This document shows positions 40,386 to 48,925 of a stretch of 64,000 nucleotides of DNA, in pieces. Position 1 is the stretch's first letter. Every line of letters begins with the position of its first letter. The position numbers and the translations under genes were made by a program. Source of the stretch: an uncultured Bacteroidales bacterium (lineage in GTDB: Bacteria > Bacteroidota > Bacteroidia > Bacteroidales > F082); NCBI GenBank assembly GCA_905234275.1, contig CAJOHD010000001.1, positions 1 to 64,000 on the forward strand. Reading direction: 5' to 3'. The notes beneath the pieces were generated by a model that saw nothing but the letters and a program-made list of their open reading frames with translations, had not been told where the DNA came from and ran no database searches.

Positions 40386-41693
40386 TTATTTCTCTCTGAA
40401 AAACAGCTGTATCGGCACTCCGTGGAAGTCCCAAATGCTCCTGATTTTGTTCTCTAAGAAGCGCACATAATTATCCTTCACGTCCTTCGGAAGGTTGCAG
40501 AAGAAAATGAACTGCGGGGTAGGGCTCTTCAACTGGGTGATGTATTTTATCTTCAGATAACGTCCACGTGACGCGATTTGCGGCGGCTGACTGTTGATGA
40601 TTTCAAGCATGGTGTCGTTCAACTCGCGCACCGAGACCTTTCTCTCACGGTTTTCATAAACCTGATGTGCCGTCTCAAGCACTTTGAATGTACGCTGTCT
40701 GTTAATCGCCGAAGTGAAAATGATCGGATAATCAACAAAAGGAGCGGTTTTCTCGCGAATCATGTTCTCGAATGCGAGGTGAGTGTTGCTGTCTTTCTCC
40801 ACCAAATCCCATTTGTTCACTACCAAAACGAGACCTTTCTTGTTTCTCTCGATGAGCCTCAAGATATTCATATCCTGTGCATCGAAGCCTTGTGTGGCGT
40901 CGATAATAAGAATAGCCACGTCGCATTCCTCGATGGCTCTAATTGAGCGCATCACAGAGTAAAACTCGATGTTTTCGTAAACCTTGCTCTTCTTGCGCAA
41001 ACCTGCTGTGTCAACAAGCATGAAGTCCATGCCAAAAGCGTTAAAGTGCGTGTTGTTACTGTCTCTCGTGGTACCTGCGATGTCGGTCACGATGTTTCTC
41101 TCCTGACCCAAGAAAGCGTTAATCATCGACGATTTTCCGACGTTAGGACGACCCACGACTGCGAATCTCGGCAGGTTCGAATAGTCCTCCGTTGTGTCGT
41201 TTGGCAGATATTTCACCACTTCATCCAAAAGCTCGCCGGTTCCGGTGCCTGTCATTGCTGAGAAAGGATAAATCTCGCCCAGTCCGAGGGCATAAAATTC
41301 AGCCGCCTCGCCAAACTTGCTTGGGATGTCAGTCTTGTTCACGCCGAGCAGCACTTTCTTCTTGCATTTACGCAGAATCAGTGCCACGTCTTCGTCCAAG
41401 ACGTGCACTCCGGCTTGTCCGTCGACCACAAAAATGATGACATCCGCCTCATCAATAGCCAAATCGACTTGTTTGCGGATTTCTTCCTCAAAGATATCAT
41501 CTGATCCGACCACATAACCGCCGGTGTCGATGACGGTAAACGACTTGCCGTTCCAGTCGCTGTGCCCGTAATGACGATCGCGGGTCACGCCGCTGCTTTC
41601 CTCCACAATCGCCTGACGCGACTGCACCAAACGGTTGAATAACGTGGATTTGCCCACGTTCGGTCTTCCAACTATTGCTACTATATTACTCAT
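40386..41693 (-). CDS. der: Ribosome biogenesis GTPase Der (EngA)
   Basis: A tandem-GTPase assembly factor for the 50S subunit, 435 residues. First G domain: GRPNVGKSTLF, then DTGGY and NKTD. Second G domain: GRPNVGKSSMINAFLGQ, DTAGLRKKSKV and NKWD. A C-terminal KH-like domain ends with PIQLFFREK. It is encoded right after era (2-base gap) on the same strand, so the two ribosome GTPases form an operon. Confidence 0.97.
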   Translation of the reverse strand: MSNIVAIVGRPNVGKSTLFNRLVQSRQAIVEESSGVTRDRHYGHSDWNGKSFTVIDTGGYVVGSDDIFEEEIRKQVDLAIDEADVIIFVVDGQAGVHVLDEDVALILRKCKKKVLLGVNKTDIPSKFGEAAEFYALGLGEIYPFSAMTGTGTGELLDEVVKYLPNDTTEDYSNLPRFAVVGRPNVGKSSMINAFLGQERNIVTDIAGTTRDSNNTHFNAFGMDFMLVDTAGLRKKSKVYENIEFYSVMRSIRAIEECDVAILIIDATQGFDAQDMNILRLIERNKKGLVLVVNKWDLVEKDSNTHLAFENMIREKTAPFVDYPIIFTSAINRQRTFKVLETAHQVYENRERKVSVRELNDTMLEIINSQPPQIASRGRYLKIKYITQLKSPTPQFIFFCNLPKDVKDNYVRFLENKIRSIWDFHGVPIQLFFREK

Positions 41694-41695
41694 AA

Positions 41696-42577
41696 TTATG
41701 CCTCGTATCCAAAATGTTTTAATTCTTCTTCATTATCACGCCAATCCTTATCTACTTTCACCCTGAGATCCAAGAAAATCTTCTTTCCGGTGAATTCCTC
41801 GATGTCGGTGCGCGACTGTATGCCGACTTTTTTAATCGCAGCGCCGCCTTTTCCTATCAAAATAGCCTTCTGCGACTCGCGTGAAGCGAAAATCGTCGCC
41901 TTGATGTTGATAAGTTTCGCGCTTTCTTCGTATGCATCTACGACCACTTCCACAGAATACGGAATCTCTTGTTGATAATTCAGTAAGATCTTCTCTCTGA
42001 TGATTTCCGTCACAAAGAATCGCATCGAGCGGTCGGTGAGCTCGTCTTTCGGGAAGTAAGGCGGACAAACCGGCAGTTTCTCGATGATGCTCTCAAACAC
42101 AAACTGAATGTTTGCCTGATGCATAGCCGAAATCGGGAACACTGTGGCTGCTGGAAGTGCGTTGCGCCAGTATTCAACGGCTTTCTCCACTTCTTCCTGT
42201 GTCGAAAGGTCGATTTTATTCAACAAAACAAACACCGGAACCTCCATCTTCTTGATGCGTTCCACCGTCTCCTCGTCGATTTTCTTGTCGGTGATGTCGA
42301 CCACATACAGTATCAAGTCGGCGTCGATAAACGCCACGTTAATGTACTGATTCATGATTTCGTGCATCTTGTAAGCCGGATTTTTGATGATTCCAGGGGT
42401 GTCGGAAAACACGATCTGGAAGTCATCGCCGTTTACGATGCCCAAAATGCGGTGTCGGGTAGTCTGTGCCTTCGATGTGATGATGCTAATTTTCTCGCCC
42501 ACCAAATCGTTCATAAGCGTTGATTTTCCGACGTTTGGCTTGCCAATTATGTTGACGTAACCTGCTTTATGATCCAT
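41696..42577 (-). CDS. era: GTPase Era
   Basis: Binds 16S rRNA and assists 30S maturation. The 293-residue protein has the G domain (GKPNVGKSTLMNDLVG, DTPGIIKNP, NKIDL) and a C-terminal KH domain with GKGGAAIKKVGIQSRTDIEE. It is first of the era-der pair, divergent from the initiator tRNA. Confidence 0.97.
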   Translation of the reverse strand: MDHKAGYVNIIGKPNVGKSTLMNDLVGEKISIITSKAQTTRHRILGIVNGDDFQIVFSDTPGIIKNPAYKMHEIMNQYINVAFIDADLILYVVDITDKKIDEETVERIKKMEVPVFVLLNKIDLSTQEEVEKAVEYWRNALPAATVFPISAMHQANIQFVFESIIEKLPVCPPYFPKDELTDRSMRFFVTEIIREKILLNYQQEIPYSVEVVVDAYEESAKLINIKATIFASRESQKAILIGKGGAAIKKVGIQSRTDIEEFTGKKIFLDLRVKVDKDWRDNEEELKHFGYEA

Positions 42578-42636
42578 ATTTTTAAAAATATTTCAAATTT
42601 TTTCAAAAAACACTTGACACGAGAGCAAAAATGTTG

Positions 42637-42645
42637 TATTTTTGC
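42637..42645 (+). promoter_or_regulatory. -7 promoter box for the initiator tRNA
   Basis: TATTTTTGC ends 14 bases before the mature tRNA 5' end. A TTGACAC stretch about 21 bases upstream fits the -33 TTG element. Confidence 0.6.
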
Positions 42646-42659
42646 AGCCCAATTCACGA

Positions 42660-42733
<74 letters not shown>

Positions 42734-42735
42734 CT

Positions 42736-42764
42736 AAAGGAGGTCAAAAGGCCTCCTTTTTATT
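42736..42764. terminator. Terminator of the tRNA and of the opposing Omp28 gene
   Basis: The hairpin AAAGGAGG/CCTCCTTT with an 8-base loop is followed by TTTTATTTTA on the plus strand. On the minus strand the A-rich left side supplies U's, so it can work from both sides. Confidence 0.75.
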
Positions 42765-43608
42765 TTATCTTCTTCTCAGAAGCCATCAGCACCTGTTTTG
42801 TGTTGTTGTCACTGATGAAAGCCACGATATAGAACTCATCGGCATTGTAATCCTCACTTACCGTGAACTTCATGTTTGTTATGAAGTTGCTTCCCTCAGA
42901 AATGCTTTCAGCGCTACTCAAAACTCTGCCCCATGTCTCATTGTCGGCAGTGCCTCTGAACACGTGACGGTGCTCGTAGTTCTCATCGAGACCGGTAGGG
43001 GTGACCTGCTTACCTACGATTTTGTCTTCCATCATACAGGTTGTCAGACGCACATCGTTGCTTGCCACATCGATAAGGAACTTCGAGTGGATGCTGAGCT
43101 TCAACTCTCTTGTTTCTTCGTTAAACTCGGTTTTCACGATAAGTCTGACAGGAGCGTCGTCGCCAATCACGTTATTCACTGCCGATGTCCATTCTGATGC
43201 TCCGATAACGCCTGCGCGGTTCACCAAACCGTTAGGATAAGCACCAATGTTGAAATAATTGTTCCATTCGTTGCCGTCGTCGGTTCTGAAATCCGGGAAA
43301 CCGCCTGCAGGATTCTGCAATGCTGACTTAGGATGCACGCCTAACACCACGAGATGTCCTTCGTTCTGCTCCTGAAGCTGAAGTGCCAATGCGCCTGCTT
43401 CCGGACAGTTGTTGCATTTCACACCGGTGTAGTCTTCCAACAAAACCACGATTTTTCCATCGAAGTTCGCTGTGTCAGATGCTACCAAAGGTATCGTATC
43501 ACTTGGAGTTACACTCGATTCGATGATGTAAGGCTCTTTCAACTTATCGCACGACGCCATTGCAAAAACGACCGCCAAACTTGCTATAATAATTGATGAT
43601 TTTTTCAT
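42760..43608 (-). CDS. Omp28-family outer membrane lipoprotein
   Basis: A 282-residue lipoprotein (signal ends FAMASC) with the Omp28 fold. A thioredoxin-like N-terminal half contains VVLLEDYTGVKCNNCPEAGA (CxxC at about 62-66), and the beta-rich C-terminal half contains VFRGTADNETWGRVLSS. First described in Porphyromonas gingivalis as a surface protein; the exact function is not known. It is last of a three-gene set with a TlpA-like thioredoxin and a DUF6029 outer-membrane protein (2-base gap to the latter). Its CxxC and the upstream thioredoxin suggest disulfide or redox chemistry in the envelope. Confidence 0.87.
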   Translation of the reverse strand: MKKSSIIIASLAVVFAMASCDKLKEPYIIESSVTPSDTIPLVASDTANFDGKIVVLLEDYTGVKCNNCPEAGALALQLQEQNEGHLVVLGVHPKSALQNPAGGFPDFRTDDGNEWNNYFNIGAYPNGLVNRAGVIGASEWTSAVNNVIGDDAPVRLIVKTEFNEETRELKLSIHSKFLIDVASNDVRLTTCMMEDKIVGKQVTPTGLDENYEHRHVFRGTADNETWGRVLSSAESISEGSNFITNMKFTVSEDYNADEFYIVAFISDNNTKQVLMASEKKIK

Positions 43609-43609
43609 G

Positions 43610-45361
43610 TTAGAAAGATGTTGTAATTGTTAACGATAATCCACTTGATGCAGGAACTGTTCTGCAAACGCCCCCCACGCACACAAGTCCTTCACTCTGA
43701 CGTCCGCCGCTGATGGCGATACGTGTCTGATCCTTGATGTAGCCAAACGAGCCGGTCACATAATGGTCGCGGTTGTCGGCGATAGGGTTGCCATAGTTGT
43801 ATTTGTCAGCAACCGAGACGAACCACTTCGGGGCGATGGTGTATTCCAAAAGGAATGCGAACCAGTTACCGCGTTTGGTGTAGTATGCCTCATGTCCTTC
43901 CTCTATGGTCTCGTTCGGACCGACGTTATCCCACATGTGCTGCAGTTCCAAGCGAATACTGTTGTTTCTGTTGATTTTATAAATCACCTCGCCGAAAGCG
44001 AAATCGGCTTTCACAGCCTCTGCACCAGGGTGATTTTCAATGGTTTCCATGTCGTAGTACAGGTTGATGTACATCAAAGTGAGATGCCATTTTGCACTTA
44101 TCTTCTTCTCGATTTCGAAATTCAAGTCGCGATAGAACATATGGTCGCTAACTGCGAAGAAAGGGGAGGTGTAACCTTTTGTTCCAGGCTGATTCAGCAT
44201 ATTTACACCGTTCACGTTGATTGAATCGCGTTTGATGTCGTTCACCTGGCTGTAGTTGAATGCCAACTTGGTGCCGTATTTTCCACCGAGAGCTGTCTTC
44301 TTCGGGATGGTGTAGTTCACTTGGAACTGTATACCCATCTCGCCCAATGGCTGTGTGGCATACGAGAACATCGAAGGCAGACTGTGAGTGTGGGTGTAGT
44401 TGAGCGGCGGGATGAATCCGAGGTCAAGGTCGTTCTGTGTGGCAAGTCTCTTCGACTTGAAACTCATGTTGTCGACACGTTTCACCTGCAGCACCATTCC
44501 CAGTCCTTTCTGTGAATATGCCAGCGATGCCAGCAATTCCTGACCATCGTTGTAGATATAGTTGTTGAATGTCGAAGGGTCGTTGATCTTACGGGCATAC
44601 TCTGTCGAGAAGCTGAATCTGCCATATCCGAGGTTCATTCTTCCGGCGTATGATGCCACGTTTTGAGGCATTATAAGCTGTTCTTCTCCAACGGTAAGCT
44701 TGGTGTCGGGCTCGTATTTGCTCACGAAGCTGGCTCCCAAAGTGGCGCGGAACTTGCTGTTGTTCAATGAGGCTATGCTGCTGTTAAGATCCCATTCACC
44801 GTCAACACCGCGCACCAAACCTCTTTCTTCTGATGTAGGAACATCTTCACCGTATCCTGCCCAGTAATAACGCTGTTTTCCATAAACTCCCTTAAGAGTT
44901 ACTCCGTTCCATGGACGATAAATGGCTCGGATGCCTCGCAGAGAATTGTCGAATCCGAGTGTCCATTCTTCATAAGTTCTGAAAACTAAACCGTTACCAA
45001 ACTGGTCGTAGATATCGCCCACCGTCACGCCTATGGTGCCGTTGTCGTATGTCGCAAAATAGTTGGCTATGCCCATTCCCTTGACTCTGCTGTCGAAGCC
45101 CGACATCGGAGTGGTCTGATAAGCCTCAAAACGGAAACCTGCAGAGAAATTGCCGAGCTCGTATTGCAACTTACCGAAGCCGTAGGCGCCAAACTCCTCA
45201 CCGTTGATATCCTCTTTGGTGATGCCGATGCCTTTGTCTTCCCAGTAGTAGTTTCCGTCCATCTGGAAACTGCCGCTGACTTTCGACTTCTTCAGGAAAT
45301 CCTGACCATGTACAGCGGTAATTCCGAGCACGAAAACAATTAATAATGATAATTTTTTCAT
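43610..45361 (-). CDS. DUF6029-type outer membrane beta-barrel protein
   Basis: A 583-residue protein with a signal peptide (to about 19, ending AVHGQ) and many alternating aromatic strands, such as FGKLQYELGNFSAGFRFEAY and WFVSVADKYNYGNPIADNRD. It ends with an aromatic residue (LSLTITTSF) as barrel proteins do. It matches the Bacteroidota family DUF6029, usually encoded between a TlpA-like thioredoxin and an Omp28 protein, as here. The function is unknown. A CVGGVC pair near the C-terminus could form a disulfide. Confidence 0.8.
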   Translation of the reverse strand: MKKLSLLIVFVLGITAVHGQDFLKKSKVSGSFQMDGNYYWEDKGIGITKEDINGEEFGAYGFGKLQYELGNFSAGFRFEAYQTTPMSGFDSRVKGMGIANYFATYDNGTIGVTVGDIYDQFGNGLVFRTYEEWTLGFDNSLRGIRAIYRPWNGVTLKGVYGKQRYYWAGYGEDVPTSEERGLVRGVDGEWDLNSSIASLNNSKFRATLGASFVSKYEPDTKLTVGEEQLIMPQNVASYAGRMNLGYGRFSFSTEYARKINDPSTFNNYIYNDGQELLASLAYSQKGLGMVLQVKRVDNMSFKSKRLATQNDLDLGFIPPLNYTHTHSLPSMFSYATQPLGEMGIQFQVNYTIPKKTALGGKYGTKLAFNYSQVNDIKRDSINVNGVNMLNQPGTKGYTSPFFAVSDHMFYRDLNFEIEKKISAKWHLTLMYINLYYDMETIENHPGAEAVKADFAFGEVIYKINRNNSIRLELQHMWDNVGPNETIEEGHEAYYTKRGNWFAFLLEYTIAPKWFVSVADKYNYGNPIADNRDHYVTGSFGYIKDQTRIAISGGRQSEGLVCVGGVCRTVPASSGLSLTITTSF

Positions 45362-45377
45362 CTATTTTTTGTGTTTA

Positions 45378-45460
45378 ATAGACGGTCGACCGACCGTCTC
45401 TACTTTCAACTTTAAACTATTAAACTACTCTAAACTCTACACTCTCAACTCTACACTATT
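45378..45460. repeat. Composite repeat: palindrome plus AACTCTACACTCTC tract (reverse copy of 7657-7740)
   Basis: The palindrome GACGGTCGACCGACCGTC at about 45381-45400 is followed by TTTCAACTTTAAACTATTAA and then CTCTAAACTCTACACTCTCA. This is the reverse complement of the arrangement at 7657-7740. It fills the tlpA/DUF6029 gap and runs to the tlpA stop. Confidence 0.75.
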
Positions 45461-45950
45461 TAGAAATCTTAAGGATTTCCTGATACAAATCTTCTTCGCC
45501 GCCATCGAGATATCCTGTGTGCTGCCACACGATCTTACCTTCACCGTTGAAAAGGAAGGTGTGAGGTGGGTTGCTGACGTTCATAGCGCGAGCCAAGTCT
45601 TTGTTCACGTCGAGCAAAATCTCGAAAGGCCATCCTTTGCCGTCAACAAAAGGTTTTATCTTAGCTGTCGAGCGGGCGTCGTCGATCGAAACTGAGAAAA
45701 TCTTCACGCCGGTTTCCTCTACCCAGTCGTCGTAAACGTCACTGAGGGCGTTGTGTTCCTTCACGCACGGACCACACCATGTTGCCCAGAAGGTCATCAC
45801 AAACGGCTTGCCGTCGTTGTTCAACTCTGCGATGTTAACTGATTCACCGTCAAGGTTTTTTAAAGTGATATTCGGCAAATCTGATTTGTTCTGGGCGCTT
45901 AAGCCGAAAAACATAAAGCCGAAAAGTAAGAAAGCAAATAATTTTTTCAT
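45456..45950 (-). CDS. TlpA-like periplasmic thioredoxin-family protein
   Basis: A 164-residue exported redoxin (signal MKKLFAFLLFGFMFFGLSAQ). The active site is FWATWCGPCVKEHNAL (about 53-68), the cis-proline region is ALNVSNPPHTFLFN-like (NVSNPPHTFLF), and the C-terminus is HTGYLDGGEEDLYQEILKIS. It probably reduces disulfides in secreted proteins. It is the first of three minus-strand genes (this, DUF6029, Omp28) that recur together in Bacteroidota and likely share a periplasmic role. Confidence 0.9.
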   Translation of the reverse strand: MKKLFAFLLFGFMFFGLSAQNKSDLPNITLKNLDGESVNIAELNNDGKPFVMTFWATWCGPCVKEHNALSDVYDDWVEETGVKIFSVSIDDARSTAKIKPFVDGKGWPFEILLDVNKDLARAMNVSNPPHTFLFNGEGKIVWQHTGYLDGGEEDLYQEILKISK

Positions 45951-45967
45951 GATATAGATTTTAATGA

Positions 45968-46951
45968 TTAAACGATATAAGTTTCTAATATTTTACAATG
46001 TCCTAACGCCTTGATTTCCACCTTCTTAATGATGTTTGGAATCAAAATGCACTCACCATTATTAACGATTTCCTCGCCGTCTTCGTATTTCAAAGTGAAG
46101 CCGCCTTCAACGCATGTCAAAATCACAAATGAATCGAGTTCGGAATAATCTTTCGCCAGGATAGCATCCAAATCGATGTAATTTGTTGTGAAATATGGGC
46201 ATTCCACCATCGGAACGGTGGCGTCTTTCTTGTCGCGGTCGTACTCAGTGCGATAATTGTCCTCGTGCTTGTAGTTCAAGGTGAACAACGACTGCGGGAT
46301 ATGCAGTTCGCGGTACATGCCGTGCTGATCGAGGCGGTCCCAGTCGTAAACACGGTAGGTGGTGTCGCTCGTCTGCTGAATCTCAGCTACCATGCAGCCC
46401 GGACCCAAGGCGTGAATTCTTCTTGCTGGAATGAAAAACACGTCGCCGTCGTGAACCTGTTCAAAATTAAGCACTTCCGAAATCTTCTTCTCGTAAATCA
46501 GCTTCTCCACTTCGGCTTTCGTGACTTCGCGGTTGAAACCTGAAACGAGTTCGGCGTCTTTCTCGGCATGCATCACATACCACATCTCGGTCTTGCCGTT
46601 TTCGAGCCCTATTTTCTGTGCAATCTCGTCGTCAGGGTGCACCTGCACCGAGAGCCATGTCAGCGGGTCGATAATCTTTATCAAAAGTGGGAAAGTCTCG
46701 CCATATTTGTCGAAAACGTTGTCGCCCACGAGGTCGCCCATAAATGTTTCCACCAAATCGTTAAGCTCGTCGCCTTCAAAATTGCCGTTCGCCACCACGC
46801 TGTTCTGACCTTCCACGCCCGACAGCAGCCACATCTCGCCGCAGTTCATCATCTTGCCGAAGTCCTTGTGCAGCAATGTTTTAACATTCTGTCCGCCCCA
46901 GATCTTCTCCAGATAAATGGGCTGAAATTTCAAAGGATATAGTACGTTCAT
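45968..46951 (-). CDS. manA: Mannose-6-phosphate isomerase, class I
   Basis: Interconverts mannose 6-phosphate and fructose 6-phosphate. The chosen ATG 46951 starts MNVLYPLKFQPIYLEKIWGG; the longer frame to 47032 has no family sequence upstream. The 327-residue protein has zinc-site regions SVQVHPDDEIAQ and GKTEMWYVMHA and the C-terminal part IPARRIHALGPGCMVAEIQQ. It is divergent from the M20 amidohydrolase, with its promoter at 46972-46980. Confidence 0.93.
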   Translation of the reverse strand: MNVLYPLKFQPIYLEKIWGGQNVKTLLHKDFGKMMNCGEMWLLSGVEGQNSVVANGNFEGDELNDLVETFMGDLVGDNVFDKYGETFPLLIKIIDPLTWLSVQVHPDDEIAQKIGLENGKTEMWYVMHAEKDAELVSGFNREVTKAEVEKLIYEKKISEVLNFEQVHDGDVFFIPARRIHALGPGCMVAEIQQTSDTTYRVYDWDRLDQHGMYRELHIPQSLFTLNYKHEDNYRTEYDRDKKDATVPMVECPYFTTNYIDLDAILAKDYSELDSFVILTCVEGGFTLKYEDGEEIVNNGECILIPNIIKKVEIKALGHCKILETYIV

Positions 46952-46971
46952 TTTATTATCAATAATAACTC

Positions 46972-46980
46972 GCAAAGATA
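46972..46980 (-). promoter_or_regulatory. -7 promoter box for manA
   Basis: The minus strand reads TATCTTTGC, 21 bases upstream of the manA ATG. This supports the shorter start. Confidence 0.6.
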
Positions 46981-46992
46981 CAAAATTTTTCT

Positions 46993-47001
46993 TAATTTTG
47001 C
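46993..47001 (+). promoter_or_regulatory. -7 promoter box for the M20 amidohydrolase
   Basis: TAATTTTGC lies 18 bases upstream of ATG 47019. It is 12 bases from the manA box, facing away from it. Confidence 0.6.
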
Positions 47002-47018
47002 GGAATAAATTTTTGAAA

Positions 47019-48122
47019 ATGCAAAACATCATTGAATTGCGTCATCAATTGCATGAAAACGCTGAGCTTTCAGGCAAAGAGGTGAAGACGAATGCCATCT
47101 TAAATGAATTTCTTGAAAAGCTGAATCCTGATTTGCACATCCGTAATATCGGAAGCAACGGTATTGCTGTGGTTTTCAAGGGAAAGAATCCCGGAAAGCG
47201 AATCTTGGTTCGTGGCGATATCGATGCGCTGAATATCCCTGAGGGGAATCGCCACTGCTCGCATCGTTGCGGTCACGACGGACATGCTTCGATTTTGGCA
47301 GGATTGGCGCAGAGATTGAGCGAGAAACGCCCTGAAAACGGCGAAATTGTGTTGCTTTTCCAGCCGGCTGAGGAGACCGGACAAGGTGCGAAAGCTGTCA
47401 TTGCCGATCCGCAGTTCGAACAGATAAAACCTGACATGGCGTTTGCCTTGCATAATATTCCTGGCTATGCGAAAAACAAGATTTTGTTACGAAAAGGCTG
47501 TTTTGCCGCGGGTTCTCTTGGCCTGAAACTCATTTTCGATGGTGTGACGGCACATGCCTCACAGCCTGAGACAGGTCATAGTCCGCAACACGTTTTGTCA
47601 GCACTGATTGACATTTTCGGTAAGAAAGCAGAGATGCTTCGCGACGAGAAGCCGCTTACCATGATGACGATAACGCATGCAGTGTTGGGTGAGGAGACTT
47701 TCGGTGTTGCGCCTGCTCATGCTGAGATTTGGCTCACTCTGCGCTCGTACGACAACGAGAAACTGCAGCATCTCACGGCCGACGTGGTCCAGCTTTGCGC
47801 CATGGTTGCCGAGAAGCAGAATTTTGAGTTCGGAAGCAGCATACACGAGGCGTTTTCAGCCACTATGAACAATGACGAGGCAGTGCTTGCAGTGGAGAAA
47901 GCGGCGCAGTCACTTGGTCTTGATTATCAATATATTGACGAGCCTTTCCGCTGGTCGGAGGACTTCGGTCGCTTCGCTGATGTGTGCCCGATTTGCCTGT
48001 TCGGATTAGGATGCGGAGAGGAGCATTTGCCGCTGCATAATCCTGAATATGAGTTTGAAGATGAAATTCTGAAAACAGGTATTGACATTTTTGAAAAAAT
48101 TTGTACTTTTGCAAAAATTTGA
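47019..48122 (+). CDS. M20-family amidohydrolase (M20D type)
   Basis: A metal-dependent amidase/peptidase of the aminoacylase-hippurate hydrolase type, 367 residues from ATG 47019, starting MQNIIELRHQLHENAELSGK. Metal-binding segments are HRCGHDGHASILAGLA (about 85-100), LLFQPAEETGQGAKAVI and MAFALHNIPG. The dimerisation lid lies at about 165-275 (TAHASQPETGHSPQHVL). Substrates are N-acyl amino acids or similar; not determinable here. Its 3' end carries the promoter of the next gene. Confidence 0.9.
   Translation: MQNIIELRHQLHENAELSGKEVKTNAILNEFLEKLNPDLHIRNIGSNGIAVVFKGKNPGKRILVRGDIDALNIPEGNRHCSHRCGHDGHASILAGLAQRLSEKRPENGEIVLLFQPAEETGQGAKAVIADPQFEQIKPDMAFALHNIPGYAKNKILLRKGCFAAGSLGLKLIFDGVTAHASQPETGHSPQHVLSALIDIFGKKAEMLRDEKPLTMMTITHAVLGEETFGVAPAHAEIWLTLRSYDNEKLQHLTADVVQLCAMVAEKQNFEFGSSIHEAFSATMNNDEAVLAVEKAAQSLGLDYQYIDEPFRWSEDFGRFADVCPICLFGLGCGEEHLPLHNPEYEFEDEILKTGIDIFEKICTFAKI
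48104..48112 (+). promoter_or_regulatory. -7 promoter box for the LOG-family gene, inside the M20 3' end
   Basis: TACTTTTGC lies 12 bases upstream of ATG 48125 and overlaps the last codons of the M20 gene. This supports the shorter start at 48125. Confidence 0.55.
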
Positions 48123-48124
48123 CA

Positions 48125-48718
48125 ATGAAAAACATTTGTGTTTTTTGCGGAAGTAGCATGGGTTCCGACAAGCGCTACGAGGAAGCGGCGGCTCGGCTCG
48201 GTGAGGTGCTCGCTGACAACAGCTGCACCTTATATTATGGTGGCGGCAGCGTCGGTCTGATGAATGTGATCGCCAACAAGATGCTCGAACGTGGCTGCGA
48301 GGTTGTGGGAGTGATGCCTGATTTTCTGCTTGCTCATGAGATAGGTCACCCGACAATCACCAAGATGATTCCGACCAAAACTATGGCTGAGCGTAAAGAT
48401 ATCTTGATGCGCGAATCGGATGCATTCATTGCAATGCCTGGCGGTTTCGGTACCCTCGACGAATTCTCGGAAGTGGTTGTCGCTGACCAACTTCGACTGA
48501 TGGAGAAACCTATTGCGCTGTACAACACTTTGGGCTATTACGATTACCTCGTGAAATGGATTGATAGGGGAGTGCGCGACGGTTTTGTCCGTGGAGATCA
48601 CAATAAAAACATAATTGTTACTGATGATCCGAAGGAATTGTTCGAAAAAATGCGGGATTATAATCCAGTGAAGATAGAGAAGTGGATTCACGATATTAAA
48701 AATGAACGAAATAATTAA
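48125..48718 (+). CDS. LOG-family protein (TIGR00730 type)
   Basis: A 197-residue Rossmann-fold protein of the LONELY GUY family, which removes ribose 5-phosphate from nucleoside monophosphates such as cytokinin ribotides. It has CVFCGSSMGSDKRYEEAAAR at the N-terminus, YYGGGSVGLMNVIANKMLER, and the signature AMPGGFGTLDEFSEVVVADQ (PGGxGTxxE, about 108-127). ATG 48125 gives the usual N-terminus. It has its own promoter and is followed by a repeat element. Confidence 0.93.
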   Translation: MKNICVFCGSSMGSDKRYEEAAARLGEVLADNSCTLYYGGGSVGLMNVIANKMLERGCEVVGVMPDFLLAHEIGHPTITKMIPTKTMAERKDILMRESDAFIAMPGGFGTLDEFSEVVVADQLRLMEKPIALYNTLGYYDYLVKWIDRGVRDGFVRGDHNKNIIVTDDPKELFEKMRDYNPVKIEKWIHDIKNERNN

Positions 48719-48725
48719 TTAACCC

Positions 48726-48838
48726 GTCATTTCGACTGAACCTCGACCGAAGTGGAGAGGGTAATGGAGAAATCTTTGTTATTGGAATCATTCAAATGTT
48801 TACGTTAAAAAAGGATTTCTCGACAAGCTCGAAATGAC
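48726..48838. repeat. Full-length GTCATTTCGA inverted-end element, reverse orientation
   Basis: A 113-bp copy: left end GTCATTTCGACTGAACCTCG, core GAATCATTCAAATGTTTACG followed by TTAAAAAAGGATTTCTCG, right end AGCTCGAAATGAC. The core runs opposite to the copies at 9919 and 38433. Confidence 0.8.
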
Positions 48839-48925
48839 GAAGATGAAGGATGTTGGATAAAATTTTGAGAGATTTTAAATAAGATTTGAAAGATTTCTCG
48901 CCGAAGGCGACAAAAAATAAAAACT

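Noticed and set aside
46952..47032. Longer N-terminus for manA
   Set aside because: The added residues do not match the family and run across the manA promoter box and the divergent gene's promoter.
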